A stretch of 64,000 nt of DNA from DATDIC01 sp963764525 (GCA_963764525.1 CAVXTC010000026.1:62001-126000); one strand, 5' to 3'. Numbered from the stretch's first letter, positions 1 to 9,811 are shown. Program-made: numbers and translations. Notes: generated by a model not told the origin, from the letters alone.

Positions 1-1001
1 CAGGTGCCGATGGAGCGGCGCGATCCGGTTGCCGGAACGGTCACCTGGCGCGACCCGGAGACCGGTGAAGCGTTCGAGACCTCGGTGAAGGGCGGCGGCT
101 GCAAACTGCAATGGAAGGCCGATTGGGCGATGCGCTGGTTCGCGCTCGGCATCGATTATGAAATGTCGGGCAAGGACCTGATCGATTCGGTCCGGCTGTC
201 GGGCCGCATCTGCCGCATCCTGGGCGCGCCGCCGCCGGAAGGGTTCACCTACGAGCTGTTCCTGGACGAGACACGCGCAAAAGATCAGCAAGTCGAAGGG
301 CAACGGACTGTCGGTGGAGGAATGGCTGCGCTACGGGCCGCCGGAATCGCTGGGCCAGTTCATGTACAACCAGCCGCAGCGGGCCAAACGGCTGTTCTTC
401 GACGTGATCCCGCGCGCCACCGACGAATACCTGGCCAATGCCGCGCGGCTGCTCGACCAGCCCGAGCCGGAGCGCCACGGCAACCCGGCCTGGCATATCA
501 ATGGCGGCGGCTTGCCGAACCATGGCGGCAGCCCGGTGTCCTTCACGATGCTGCTGAACCTCGCCGGGGTGGTGAATGCGGAGACGCCGGACATGCTATG
601 GGGCTTCATCCGCCGCTACGCCCCTGAGGCCACGCCTGAAACCAAGCCGTTCCTCGACAGCCTGGTTGGCCACGCTATCGCCTATTACCGCGACTTCGTC
701 CGGCCGGCGAAGCGCTACCGGCAGCCGACCGAGATTGAACGCGCTGCCCTGGCGGACCTTGCCGAGACGCTGCGCGGCATGGATCCAGGCGCCGATGCCG
801 AAGCGATCCAGATCATCGTCTATGAGGTCGGCAAGCGGCACGCCGTCGCGGATCTGCGCGCCTGGTTCGGCTGCCTGTATCAGGTGCTGCTCGGCCAGCA
901 GGAAGGTCCACGGTTCGGCGGCTTCGTGGCGCTGTATGGGCTGCCTGAAACGATCGCGCCTGATCGAGACGGCGCTGGCGCGGCCGTCCGATCCGGCCTG
1001 A
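1..1001 (+). CDS. lysK: Lysyl-tRNA synthetase, class I (C-terminal part, window edge)
   Basis: The window opens inside this gene. Class I LysRS charges tRNA-Lys with lysine in the cytoplasm. The visible part carries the KMSKS-type loop (KISKSKGNG) near 280-308, followed by the helical anticodon-binding region (for example LRYGPPESL, then NHGGSPVSFTMLLNL), and it ends with the family-like tail LIETALARPSDPA. Two single-base shifts are needed to read it through: near 280, just before the KISKS loop, and near 958, before the last dozen residues. The stop at 999-1001 lies 3 nt before the next start, so the two genes are probably co-transcribed. The broken frames are most likely sequence errors, since the protein is essential and every segment is well conserved. 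Confidence 0.93.
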
Positions 1002-1004
1002 TCC

Positions 1005-3057
1005 ATGGGTCCGGGCCAGAAGGCCGCGTCACTTGCCCACGCCTTGCGCCATCTTCCGGCGCTGCTCGGCGTGGCATTGCTGTTCGGTGCGATCTATGGG
1101 GTGCAGAAGGCATTCCACCACCTGCGCCTGGAGGATATCGGGCAGGCGATCGACGCGATCCCGCCGTGGGCGCTGGGGCTGTCGTTCTGTTTTACCGTGC
1201 TGTCGTACGGCGTGCTGACGATCTATGACCGGCTGGGCACGATTTATGCCGGGCACAAGGTATCTTATGGCCGCGTCGCCTTCGCCTCGTTCTGCGCCTA
1301 TGCGCTGTCGCACAATCTGGGCTTCGCGGCGGTGTCGGGCGCGGCCGTGCGCTACCGGCTGTACTCCCATTGGGGGCTGACCTCGGTGCAGATCGCCAAG
1401 ACCGTGGCGTTCTGCAGCCTGACCTTCGGGCTGGGCGGGATGGTACTGGGGGGCGCCATCCTGTTCGTCGAGCCACGCTCTCTGCCGTTCGTCGGCGAGC
1501 ACCTGCCGCGCGCGGCACTGTATGCGGCCGGCGCGCTGTTGTGGGGGATTGTGACCGCCTACGTGATTCTGGCGCGGGCATTCGGCAGAATCCGAGTGTT
1601 CGGCCACCTGGCGGAGCTGCCGGGCTGGCGGATGGCGGTGGTGCAGGTGCTGCTGGCGACCGTCGATGTGGCGCTGACCGCGACCATCTTCTGGGTGCTG
1701 CTGCCGCACGCACCGCGGCTGACCTGGCTGATCTTCCTCGGCATCTATGTCGGGTCCTATACCGCCGGATTGGTCACCAATCTGCCGGGTGGGCTTGGCG
1801 TGTTCGACAGCGCGTTGCTGTTCGGCTTGGCGCCGTTTCTGCCGGCGCCCCGAATCGTCGCTGCGATCGTCGTGTTCCGCCTGTATTACTATGTGATCCC
1901 GCTGTTCCTGGCGGGCACGCTGTTCGCCGCGAACGAGGCGCTGCTGCGTGGCGGCACGGTGCTGGGCCGGGTCGCGCAGGCGACCGGGCTGGCCGCGATG
2001 GGCCGCTGGAGCGAGCCGGATTTCGCCGTCGCGGCCACCACCGGAGCGGTGACGCTGTCGGGGGTGCTGCTGCTGGGGGTCGGCCTGCTGTCGCCACATC
2101 CGTTGGACCTGTCCTGGGCGGACCCCGATCTGGCCGAGATGGCCACTCAGACCGGGCAGTTCGTGCCGTCTTTGATCGGCGCCGGACTGATCACCTTGGC
2201 GATTGGGCTGGTGCATCGGGTGAACCTGGCCTGGGGGCTGACGATCCTGCTGCTGGTCGGCGGCGCGGTGTTCATCGTGGCCGAAGGCGAGCAGCCCTGG
2301 ATCGCCGGCGTGCTGGTGCTGACGGCGGTGCTACTGACGCCGTTCCGCAGCCTTTTCTATAGGCACGCGCGGCTGCTCAGCGGCCCGCTCGATTCCGGTA
2401 CCGCGGTGTCACTGCTGGCGCTGGTGGTCTGCGTGCTGGCGCTGGCCGGGTTCCGCCGCCGCGTGCATGGCGTGGCGAACAACGCGTGGTGGGAAATCGT
2501 GCTGTCCGGCCAGATGCCGTGGGGGCTGCGGGCGAGCGTGGCGGTCACCGTCGCGCTGGCGCTTGCCGCGGTTTGGTTCCTGGTGCGGCCGTGCCGGGTG
2601 GCCTGGCACAAATGGGATGCGGATGCGCGGCGGCGGCTGGAGACGCTCGGGGACGTTCCCGCCGACGCGTGTCGATGGAGTGGTATGGGGCGAAGCAGAG
2701 CGGGCAGCGATCCCGTTCCGCCGGGTCGGCCGGGTGCTGCTTGGGCTGGGCGATCCGGCCGGTGACGCAAGCGACCGGGTGTCGGCGATCTGGCGGATGC
2801 GCGACCTGGCGCAACAGGAGGGAATGCATCCTGCGGTGTGGCGGGCCGGGCCTGGCCTGCTGAAAGTGTATGCTGATCTCGGGCTTGCAGCGGTGCCGCT
2901 GGGGCCCGACGGGCTGCCGGTGCCGGAGTCGCCGAATGAGACGTCGCCGTCCGGCGAGTATCTGGTCTGCGTTGCCGAACGTGACCTGCGCGTGTTGCTG
3001 CCATTGCTGCCCCGGCTGGACGGCAGCGCGGGGTTGCCGGCGCCGGCCGTGGCATAG
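1005..3057 (+). CDS. MprF-like membrane protein (LPG flippase domain, shortened synthase domain)
   Basis: MprF makes lysyl-phosphatidylglycerol from Lys-tRNA with a C-terminal cytoplasmic domain (DUF2156) and flips it with an N-terminal multi-helix domain. Here residues 1 to about 540 form a long run of hydrophobic helices of the UPF0104/LPG-flippase type, including the LVTNLPGGLGVFD region. A frame change near 2675 leads into the start of the DUF2156 domain (VDGVVWGEAERAAIPF, then LLGLGDP, then IWRMRDLA and VYADLGL). The domain then stops after about 110 residues instead of roughly 300, with an unrelated-looking tail. The flippase part therefore seems intact and the aminoacyl-transfer domain truncated. 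It starts 3 nt after lysK, whose product supplies Lys-tRNA. Function as a flippase alone, or a decaying mprF, are both possible. Confidence 0.75.
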
Positions 3058-3106
3058 CGGCCATGGCTGTTCGCTCCCTCCCGCGACTTACGGAGTACGT
3101 GTGCTG

Positions 3107-3851
3107 ATGACGCAGAACATCTACGATCACGATGATTTCTTCGAGGGATACAGCCGGCTCGGCCGGTCGATCGAGGGCCTGGACGGGGCTGCCGAGTGGC
3201 CGGTGCTGCGCGCCATGCTGCCCAACCTGCATGGGCTTCGGGTGCTGGATCTCGGCTGCGGTTTCGGCTGGTTCTGCCGCTGGGCGCGGCAACAGCGAGC
3301 ATCGCAAATTCTCGGGATCGACCTATCCGAGAAAATGCTCACCCGCGCCAGGGGGACCACGCAAGACCCGGCGATCACTTACGCCAAGGCCGACCTCGAA
3401 CATCTGAACCTGCCCGCGCGGTCGTTCGAGCTGGTGTACAGTTCCCTGGCGTTTCATTACATAGAAAATCTGAACGGCCTGCTGTCCGGCGTGTTCCATG
3501 CGCTGGTCCCTGGCGGCAGTCTTGTGTTCTCGGTCGAGCATCCGATTTTCACGTCTCCCGCCGAGCCGGGCTGGATTCGGAGTGCCGATGGCCGCCAGAC
3601 CTGGCCAATCGACAGCTACCTGGAAGAAGGCCCCCGCTCCACGGACTGGCTCGCCAAGGGGGTGATCAAGCAGCATCGGACGGTCGCGACCTACATCAAC
3701 ACGCTACTATCGGCTGGGTTCACGTTGTCCCGCGTTGAAGAATGGGGGCCGACAAATCAGCAGATCGCGTCACGGCCGGAGCTGGGCGAACGAACGTCAG
3801 CGCCCGCCATTCCTGCTGGTAGCCGCTGCGCGCCCGGCGGCAGCGTCCTGA
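3107..3851 (+). CDS. Class I SAM-dependent methyltransferase
   Basis: The protein has the SAM-binding motif I VLDLGCGFGWFCRWA at about residues 45-59 and an acidic motif II in GIDLSEKML. It then has the motif order typical of Methyltransf_11/25 proteins (ELVYSSLAFHYI, then VPGGSLVFSVEHP). The start at ATG 3107 is chosen because the conserved fold begins directly after it; GTG 3101 is an alternative. The frame slips near 3790: read one frame over, the family-typical ending RQRPPFLLVAAARP follows, with a stop at 3849-3851. The substrate is unknown. It lies between the MprF-like gene and the QuiC-type gene and shows no clear operon link to either. Confidence 0.82.
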
Positions 3852-3920
3852 CGGGGGCTTCGCTGGCACTGGGGCGTTTCCGGGCCTACGCTGTGGGCCG
3901 CCGAACCTTTTCGAGGCTCC

Positions 3921-5840
3921 ATGTCCGCAGCGACCGCCAATCCGGGCAATGGGGCCCGGCTTCCGCGCTCCATCGCCACCGTCTCGCTTAGCGGCACCCT
4001 TTCGGACAAGCTGGACGCGGTCGCCCGCGCCGGCTTCGACGGTGTCGAGATATTCGACAACGACCTGCTGACGTTCGACGGCAGGCCTGAGGAAATCAGG
4101 CGGATGGCCGAGGACCTCGGGCTCGGCATCTTCCTTTGGCAGCCGTTTCGGGATTTTGAGGCGTTGGAGCCGGGACGGCTGGCGCGCAACCTCGATCGCG
4201 CGGAACGCAAGTTCGACGTCATGGCCGGGTTGGGCGCACCGCTGATGCTGGTGTGCAGCAACACGCAGGCTGGTACGCTGGCCGACGATTCGCGCGCTGC
4301 CGCCGACCTGCACGCGCTGGCCGACCGCGCCGCCGCGCGCGGGCTGGCAGTCGGCTACGAGGCATTGGCCTGGGGCCGGCAGGTCAACCGATGGCGCCAT
4401 GCCTGGCGGATTGTCGCGGCGGCGGCGCACCCGGCTATGGGGCTTATCCTCGACAGCTTCCATGTGCTCGCGGTCGGCGATGACCTGGCCGGGTTGAACC
4501 ACGTTCCGCCCGGCAAGCTGGTCTTCGTCCAGCTTGCCGACGCACCGGCACTGTCGATGGACGTGCTGTCCTGGAGCCGTCACCATCGCAACTTTCCAGG
4601 CCAGGGGCAGCTCCCTGTCGCCGCATTCCTGAGCGCGGCCCTGGACGCAGGGTATCGCGGTCCGCTGTCGCTGGAGGTGTTCAACGACGAGATGCGTGCG
4701 GCGCCAGCCCAGTTGACCGCGCGCGACGGGCTGCGATCCCTGATCCTGGTGGAAGCCGCGGCGCGCCCGACCGTCCCGGCGGCGGCTTTGCCTGCACCAG
4801 CCGCGTATCACGGCTTCGAGTTCCTCGAATTCGCCGTCGATGATGCGGCGGGCGAGGAGCTGGCGCGGTTCCTCGCCACGCTCGGTTTCGCCCATGCCGG
4901 GCAGCACCGCTCCAAGTCGGTGGACCTGTATCGCCAGGGGCAGGTAAACCTGATCCTGAACCGCGAGCCCGACAGCGCCGCGGCGGAACAGTTCCATCTG
5001 CACGGACCGTCGGTCTGCGCGATGGGCTTTCGCGTCGATGATGCCGGCCGCGCCGGCGCGCGCGCCGCGGCCCTGCTGGCGCCCCCCTGGCATGAACAGA
5101 CCGGCACGGGGGAGCGCCAGCTTCCGGCAATCCGCGCCCCCGACGGCATGCTGATCTTCCTGGTCGAACCCGGTGGTGACGGACACAGCATCTACGACGA
5201 CGATTTCATGCTCGATCCGGTGCAGCCGGCGCCGCACGGCCTGACGGAGATCGATCATGTCGCGCAGGCGCTTCCGGTCGGGCGGATGGATAGCTTCGTG
5301 CTTTTCTACAAAGCGGTGTTCGGCTTCGTTCCCGAACAGCTCTGGGAATTGCCCGATCCCTACGGGTTGATCCGCAGCCGCGCGATGGTCAGCCCGGAAC
5401 GATCGATCCGCCTGCCGCTGAACATTTCGGAAAGCCGGGAAACGGAGACGGGCCGTTTCATTTCTGCCTATGTGGGTGCCGGCGTGCAACACATCGCGCT
5501 GGGCACCGATGATATCGTGCGGACGGTGACCGTGGCTGTGGAGCGCGGCGCGCGAATGCTGCCGATCCCGCCCAACTACTACGACGATCTTTTGGCACGA
5601 CTGGAGATCGACGATGCGCTGCTGGCCACGCTGAAGCGGCTCGACCTGATGTACGACCGCGACGAGGCCGGCGACTATTTACAGTGCTATACTGCGACTT
5701 TCCACAGTCGGTTCTTCTTCGAGATCGTCCAGCGCCGCGGCTACCAGCAGTTCGGCGCGGCCAACGCTGCCGTCCGCATGGCCGCCCAGGCGCAACGCCG
5801 GGCCGATGCGACGTTGGCTGCGCGGCTGGCGCTGCTGTGA
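3921..5840 (+). CDS. quiC: 3-dehydroshikimate dehydratase fused to HPPD-like domain (QuiC-type)
   Basis: The 639-residue protein has an N-terminal xylose-isomerase-like TIM barrel (residues about 15-285; VEIFDNDLL, GLILDSFHVL, SLEVFNDE). This is joined to a two-module vicinal-oxygen-chelate domain like 4-hydroxyphenylpyruvate dioxygenase (about 295-620). The same architecture is known for bacterial QuiC1-type 3-dehydroshikimate dehydratases, which make protocatechuate from dehydroshikimate in quinate and shikimate use. The HPPD-like half keeps a plausible 2-His-1-Glu metal site: His446 in EIDHVAQ, His524 in GVQHIAL and Glu601 in FFFEIVQR. The gene is intact, with ATG at 3921, no frame break and an ordinary alphaproteobacterial length. 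No other quinate gene is visible beside it, so regulation and pathway partners lie elsewhere. Confidence 0.86.
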   Translation: MSAATANPGNGARLPRSIATVSLSGTLSDKLDAVARAGFDGVEIFDNDLLTFDGRPEEIRRMAEDLGLGIFLWQPFRDFEALEPGRLARNLDRAERKFDVMAGLGAPLMLVCSNTQAGTLADDSRAAADLHALADRAAARGLAVGYEALAWGRQVNRWRHAWRIVAAAAHPAMGLILDSFHVLAVGDDLAGLNHVPPGKLVFVQLADAPALSMDVLSWSRHHRNFPGQGQLPVAAFLSAALDAGYRGPLSLEVFNDEMRAAPAQLTARDGLRSLILVEAAARPTVPAAALPAPAAYHGFEFLEFAVDDAAGEELARFLATLGFAHAGQHRSKSVDLYRQGQVNLILNREPDSAAAEQFHLHGPSVCAMGFRVDDAGRAGARAAALLAPPWHEQTGTGERQLPAIRAPDGMLIFLVEPGGDGHSIYDDDFMLDPVQPAPHGLTEIDHVAQALPVGRMDSFVLFYKAVFGFVPEQLWELPDPYGLIRSRAMVSPERSIRLPLNISESRETETGRFISAYVGAGVQHIALGTDDIVRTVTVAVERGARMLPIPPNYYDDLLARLEIDDALLATLKRLDLMYDRDEAGDYLQCYTATFHSRFFFEIVQRRGYQQFGAANAAVRMAAQAQRRADATLAARLALL

Positions 5841-5941
5841 CCCTCGACCGTTACTACCCCAGCACGTCCTTGAAAACGGCTGATTTCATACCAGCGCCTC
5901 GGTATATCAGGTCGTATCGTGCGAGGTGTCGGCGATCGTCA

Positions 5942-6868
5942 TCAGGTCCCGCCAACGAACAGCTGCAGCGTCGAATACGACAGCCAGACGCGATGCGACT
6001 GCAACCAGTCGGTGCCGAGCACGAGATCGACGATGGGAACCACATGAACCGGCGCCACCATCATGATCGGGTTCCGGCTAACCTCCGTGCCGACCCCGAG
6101 CGTGGCGAAGCGGTGCAGGCGGACCGGGACCTGCGCCCGGCCGATGCCGCGCGCCAGCCCCCCGCCGTCGGTCGCCAAAGCCTCCGGCGTCAGTCCGAGC
6201 CGCGCCATCCCCGGGGCGGTGACCAGCGTTGTGCCGGCGCCGCTGTCGAGAAGCGCACGCATGCCATGTCCATCGACCGAAGCCGCGATGACCAGTGCCT
6301 TGCCGTACTCCGGGAACGCGGGGATCGTTGTGTATGACGTCGTCCATGGCACGAAGCTGCCGCGGCAATCGCGGACGTCATACAGCGTCAGGGTACGGGC
6401 GGGGATATCGAGCAGCAGGTCGAACGGAGACAGAAAATCGCGCCCGAGCAGCCCGTCGATCCGGCCACCGAAGCCCTCGAGCGGCAGCGCACCCACCGCG
6501 ACGCTGCTGTCGTGCAGCAAGGTGGCCTGTCGCAGCGCCAGGCCACCCAGGCTTATCGATTGCGGAATCGCGTTCTGGTGACGCTCAAGCCCGCCGATGC
6601 CCATTACCGTTGTACCGACCCAGCGATCCAGGGTAAGCCCGAGCCGCCGCACCGCCGCCACGGTGACGATCGTGCGCTCGGCGCCGGTATCGAGGATGAA
6701 ACGCGCCGGCTGATCGTTCACCAGCAGGGTCACGAGGACATGGCGGCCGACGAGGTCCAGCGGCACGGTGACACGCGGCTGGATCTGGCAGGCACGCGCC
6801 GGCGCCGCCCATAGCAAGAATAGCAGCAGCAGCGCATATCGGCTGGCGTGCGGTTTGTCGGTGTTCAC
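5942..6868 (-). CDS. Exported retropepsin-like aspartic protease with two DTG/DSG lobes
   Basis: From the GTG at 6868 the protein has a basic N-terminus and a hydrophobic stretch (YALLLLFLLWAAPARA) that reads as a signal peptide, so it should act in the periplasm. Two aspartyl-protease motifs are present: FILDTGAERT around residue 60 and ALLDSGAGTT around residue 208. Each is followed downstream by the hydrophobic-Gly motif of the fold (DGLLGRDFL and DLVLGTDWL). That is a complete two-lobed arrangement in one chain, pepsin-like in plan. The open frame extends upstream to 7021, but the signal peptide and the upstream permease stop at 6955 favour 6868. It is the last gene of the strand run that includes the ABC importer, 86 nt downstream, so co-transcription is possible. 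The substrate is unknown. Confidence 0.78.
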   Translation of the reverse strand: MNTDKPHASRYALLLLFLLWAAPARACQIQPRVTVPLDLVGRHVLVTLLVNDQPARFILDTGAERTIVTVAAVRRLGLTLDRWVGTTVMGIGGLERHQNAIPQSISLGGLALRQATLLHDSSVAVGALPLEGFGGRIDGLLGRDFLSPFDLLLDIPARTLTLYDVRDCRGSFVPWTTSYTTIPAFPEYGKALVIAASVDGHGMRALLDSGAGTTLVTAPGMARLGLTPEALATDGGGLARGIGRAQVPVRLHRFATLGVGTEVSRNPIMMVAPVHVVPIVDLVLGTDWLQSHRVWLSYSTLQLFVGGT

Positions 6869-6954
6869 GCGATGCAGTATTACCCGCCGATGCCCGCCGC
6901 GCCAGGAATACGGGGCGAGCACACCGCCTTGGACGGTCGCGCCGGTCAACCTGG

Positions 6955-7788
6955 TCAAGCCTTCCGGGCGCGACCCACGAGCTGGGTGGGGTTGACAAAG
7001 CGAAGGGTGATCAGCAACCATAACATGGTAGTTACCATGTATATTACAGCCATCGCGTCTATTGACTGCTGCGGACGCACGCCTGCCGCGAAAACCGCAT
7101 AGTAAAGCGCAACCACAAGCGTCTGGCTGGTCGGCCCGGCGGTCAGGAAAGTCAGCTCGAACATTGCGATCGTTCGCACCAGAACCAGCAGCAGCGCCGC
7201 CAGGATCCCCGGCGCCAGCACCGGCACCAATATCTGCACGAACAGCCGTCCCATGCCCGCCCCGAACACCCGGGCGGCCGCCTCGATCCGCGGGTCGATC
7301 TGCTCCACGAACGGGATCATGATCAGGATCACGAATGGCACCGTGGGCACCAGATTGGCCAGGATCACACCCCAGATCGTTCCGGCCAGGTGCGCCTGAT
7401 ACAGCACCGTCGCCAGCGGGATGCCGTAGGTGATCGGCGGCACCAGCAGCGGCAGCAGGAACAGCAGCAGGGCGGCCCGCCTGCCGGGAAACTGCCGCCG
7501 TGCCAGCGCATAGGCCGCCGGCACGCCGATCAGGCCGGACAGCAGCACCACCGCGCCCACCACTTCCAGCGTGACGATCAGGATGGCGGGAAGCTGGAAC
7601 TCGGTCCAGGCCATCGCATACCAGTTGGCGGTCCAGCCGGCCGGCAGCCAGGTGGTGAACCAGCGTGTGCCGAACGAATCCACCACCACGGTGGCGATCA
7701 TCGCCAGCAGGTTCAGCACGAAGAACGCAACCAGGGCCCAGACAGCGAAGTTCCAGGCACGTGCACCCGGGCTGTCATCCCGCCCCAT
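6955..7788 (-). CDS. ABC transporter permease (second subunit)
   Basis: The 277-residue inner-membrane permease has six predicted helices and the EAA-type loop for contact with the ATPase (RIEAAARVFGAGMGRLFVQILVPVLAPGI). It resembles the second permease of CUT1/PotC-type importers (MalG-like position). It starts 4 nt after the stop of the first permease and belongs to the SBP-ATPase-permease-permease operon on the minus strand. No frame break is seen. The substrate cannot be read from the permease; the divergent LacI/GntR regulator suggests a sugar, polyol or sugar acid. Confidence 0.9.
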   Translation of the reverse strand: MGRDDSPGARAWNFAVWALVAFFVLNLLAMIATVVVDSFGTRWFTTWLPAGWTANWYAMAWTEFQLPAILIVTLEVVGAVVLLSGLIGVPAAYALARRQFPGRRAALLLFLLPLLVPPITYGIPLATVLYQAHLAGTIWGVILANLVPTVPFVILIMIPFVEQIDPRIEAAARVFGAGMGRLFVQILVPVLAPGILAALLLVLVRTIAMFELTFLTAGPTSQTLVVALYYAVFAAGVRPQQSIDAMAVIYMVTTMLWLLITLRFVNPTQLVGRARKA

Positions 7789-7791
7789 GGG

Positions 7792-8753
7792 TCAGCCCTT
7801 CCCTGATGCGGCCGGCCCGCTATAGACCAGCCCCCGCAAGCCCAGCAACGCCACCACGATCACCACCTGAACACCCGCCATCAACATCGCGATCGCCGAG
7901 GCCATCGAGTAGTCGTACTGCTCGAAGGCGGCCTGATACGCGGCGATCGAGATCACCCGTGTGGGGCCGGCCGGCGCGCCGAGCAGGATCGCCGATGGGA
8001 ACACCGAGAACGCCTGCACGAAGGACAGCGCCAATGTGATGGTCAGGCCAGGGACCAGCAGCGGCAGCAGGATGCGGTTGAACCGCTCGCGCGCCCGGGC
8101 GCCCAGCATCGCGCCGGCATTCTCGAGCGACGGATCGATGCCGGTGACGTAGGACAGCGTCAGCAGGAAGGTGAACGGAAACCCGGTGATCACCAACGAC
8201 AGGAACACGCCCCAGTAATTGTGCAACAGCCGCACCGGGCTATCGATCAGACCGACGCCGAGCAGCACGCGATTCACCCAACCGCGCGGGCCGAGATAGC
8301 TCAGCAGTCCCTCGGCCACCAGTACGTCCCGAGGGTGATCGGGATCACCAGGATGGCGGTAAGCAGCCGCTGGTGCCGCAGCAACCGGACCCGCAATGCC
8401 ACCGGGATGGACAGCAGCACGTTGAGCACGGTCACCGGCACGGCAATCATCAGGGTCTTGGTGATGGTCGTCCACAGGAACGGGTCGGCAAAGAACTTTA
8501 CGTAATTGGCCAGCGCGCCACCCTCTTTCGGATGGAACGACAGGAACAGGCCGTACAGGAACGGATAGACGAACAGCGCCAGGACGAACAGGACGGCAGG
8601 GAGCACCAGCAGGGTGACTCCGTCCAGGCCGCGGGCGCGCAGGCGGATGCGCAGTGGAGCGACCCCTCCCCCAACCCCCTCCCACAAGGGGAGGGGGCTT
8701 TCTGCTCCCCCTCCCCTTGTGGGAGGGGGCCGGGGGGAGGGGTAACCGCTCAT
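7792..8753 (-). CDS. ABC transporter permease (first subunit), with palindromic element near its start
   Basis: This inner-membrane permease has helices beginning at VTLLVLPAVLFVLALFVYPFLYG and an EAA loop (SLENAGAMLGARARERFNRILLPLLVPG). The start ATG at 8753 overlaps the ATPase stop as TGATG, which implies translational coupling. Residues about 5-31 are encoded by a strong G/C-rich palindrome (8663-8742) and read SPRPPPTRGGG, then PLPLWEGVGGG. There is no ATG, GTG or TTG start between the element and the first helix, so the element appears to be translated. One frame shift near 8325 divides the gene, with continuity on both sides (VIPITLGTYW then VLVAEGLLSYLG). Confidence 0.87.
8663..8742. 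repeat. Palindromic element, copy A (inside permease 5' end)
   Basis: Two arms of about 35 nt (8663-8697 and 8707-8742) are almost perfect inverted repeats around a 9-nt loop. The only differences are an AA/CC pair of mismatches and one extra base; on the strand that is sense to the permease these become G:U pairs, so the RNA hairpin is well formed. Core words CCCTCCCACAAGGGGAGG and CTTTCTGCTCCCC recur in copies B, C and D in this window. This copy is open in the permease frame and starts only four codons after the ATG. Confidence 0.85.
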
Positions 8754-9811
8754 CACCCAGCCTCCGGATACACCAGCACCCGGTCGGGTGGGGCGCCGAG
8801 GCGGATGGCATCGCCAGGCCCGACGCGCTGCTCGGCGCGGAAATAAAGTTCGGCGCCGTCAGCCGCGCGGGCGAAACCGTAGAAGTCGCGGCCGCGGTAC
8901 TCGGCCGCCTCGACCACCGCAGCGATCGGTGCGTCCGCGGCCGGCGTCAGATCGTCCGGTCGGATCGCCACCAGCGCTGCGCCATTCACCGGTCCGACCG
9001 GCGTGCCTGTCAGCCGAGCCCCGCCCACCTGCACCATCACTGCATCGCCGGCAGCGTCGGCGCGCGAGCGCAGCAGGTTGCGGTAGCCCATGAACTCGGC
9101 GACGTCCGGGTGCGACGGTCGGGCGTACAGCTCTTGCGGCGTGCCGACCTGGCGCATCATTCCGTCGCGCATCACCACGATACGGTCGGCGAGCGAGAGC
9201 GCCTCGTCCTGATCGTGCGTGACATAGATCGTCGAGCAGCCGAGCAGGTTGTGAATGCGCCGGATCTCGGCGCGCATCTCCAGCCGGAGCTTGGCATCCA
9301 GGTTGGACAGCGGCTCGTCCATCAGCACCAGCGGCGGTTCCACCACGATGGCCCGCGCGATTGCCACACGTTGCTGCTGGCCGCCCGAAATCTGCCCGGG
9401 CAGCTTGTCGGCCTGCGCCTCCAGTCGGACCAGGGCCAGCGCCTCGGCTACGCGCCGGGCGATCTCGGCCTTGGGCCGCCGCTGCGTCACCAGCCCGAAG
9501 CCGATGTTCCGCCGCACGGTCATGTGCGGAAACAGCGCGTAGTTCTGGAACACCATGCCGAAGCCGCGGCTTTCTGGCCCGAGCCGGTCGATGCGCCGAT
9601 CATCGAGCCAGATCGCCCCCCCGCTCAGTGTCAGCAGGCCGGCGATGCAGTTCAGCGCGGTGGATTTGCCACAGCCGGACGGTCCGAGCAGGGCGACGAA
9701 CTCGCCCCGCCCGACGGTCAGCGTCACGTCGCGCAGCGCGTTCAGCGTGCCGAAGGCGCGGCTGATGTGATCCAGCCGCAGCGCGCGGAAGTCGCGAGAC
9801 GAGATCGCCAC
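8753..9811 (-). CDS. ABC transporter ATP-binding protein (UgpC/MalK/PotA type)
   Basis: The 352-residue ATPase has Walker A GPSGCGKST, a Q-loop (MVFQNYALFPHMTV), the signature SGGQQQRVAIARA, Walker B VLMDEPLSNLD and the H-loop VTHDQDEAL. A C-terminal TOBE-type regulatory region follows, with a GDAIRLG-like end. It energises import by the two permeases just downstream. The start GTG at 9811 is chosen because conserved sequence (LRLDHISRAFG) begins 11 residues later and SBP coding ends at 9846. Its stop overlaps the next ATG. Confidence 0.93.
   Translation of the reverse strand: MAISSRDFRALRLDHISRAFGTLNALRDVTLTVGRGEFVALLGPSGCGKSTALNCIAGLLTLSGGAIWLDDRRIDRLGPESRGFGMVFQNYALFPHMTVRRNIGFGLVTQRRPKAEIARRVAEALALVRLEAQADKLPGQISGGQQQRVAIARAIVVEPPLVLMDEPLSNLDAKLRLEMRAEIRRIHNLLGCSTIYVTHDQDEALSLADRIVVMRDGMMRQVGTPQELYARPSHPDVAEFMGYRNLLRSRADAAGDAVMVQVGGARLTGTPVGPVNGAALVAIRPDDLTPAADAPIAAVVEAAEYRGRDFYGFARAADGAELYFRAEQRVGPGDAIRLGAPPDRVLVYPEAG

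Noticed and set aside
3720..5492. 590-codon open frame on the minus strand
   Set aside because: It lies entirely antisense to the intact, conserved quiC gene; it is composition-driven and low-complexity with no family pattern.
8640..8760. CRISPR-like repeat or intrinsic terminator
   Set aside because: It is a single palindrome without regular spacers, and it lies within a coding frame without a U-tract; it fits the dispersed element better.
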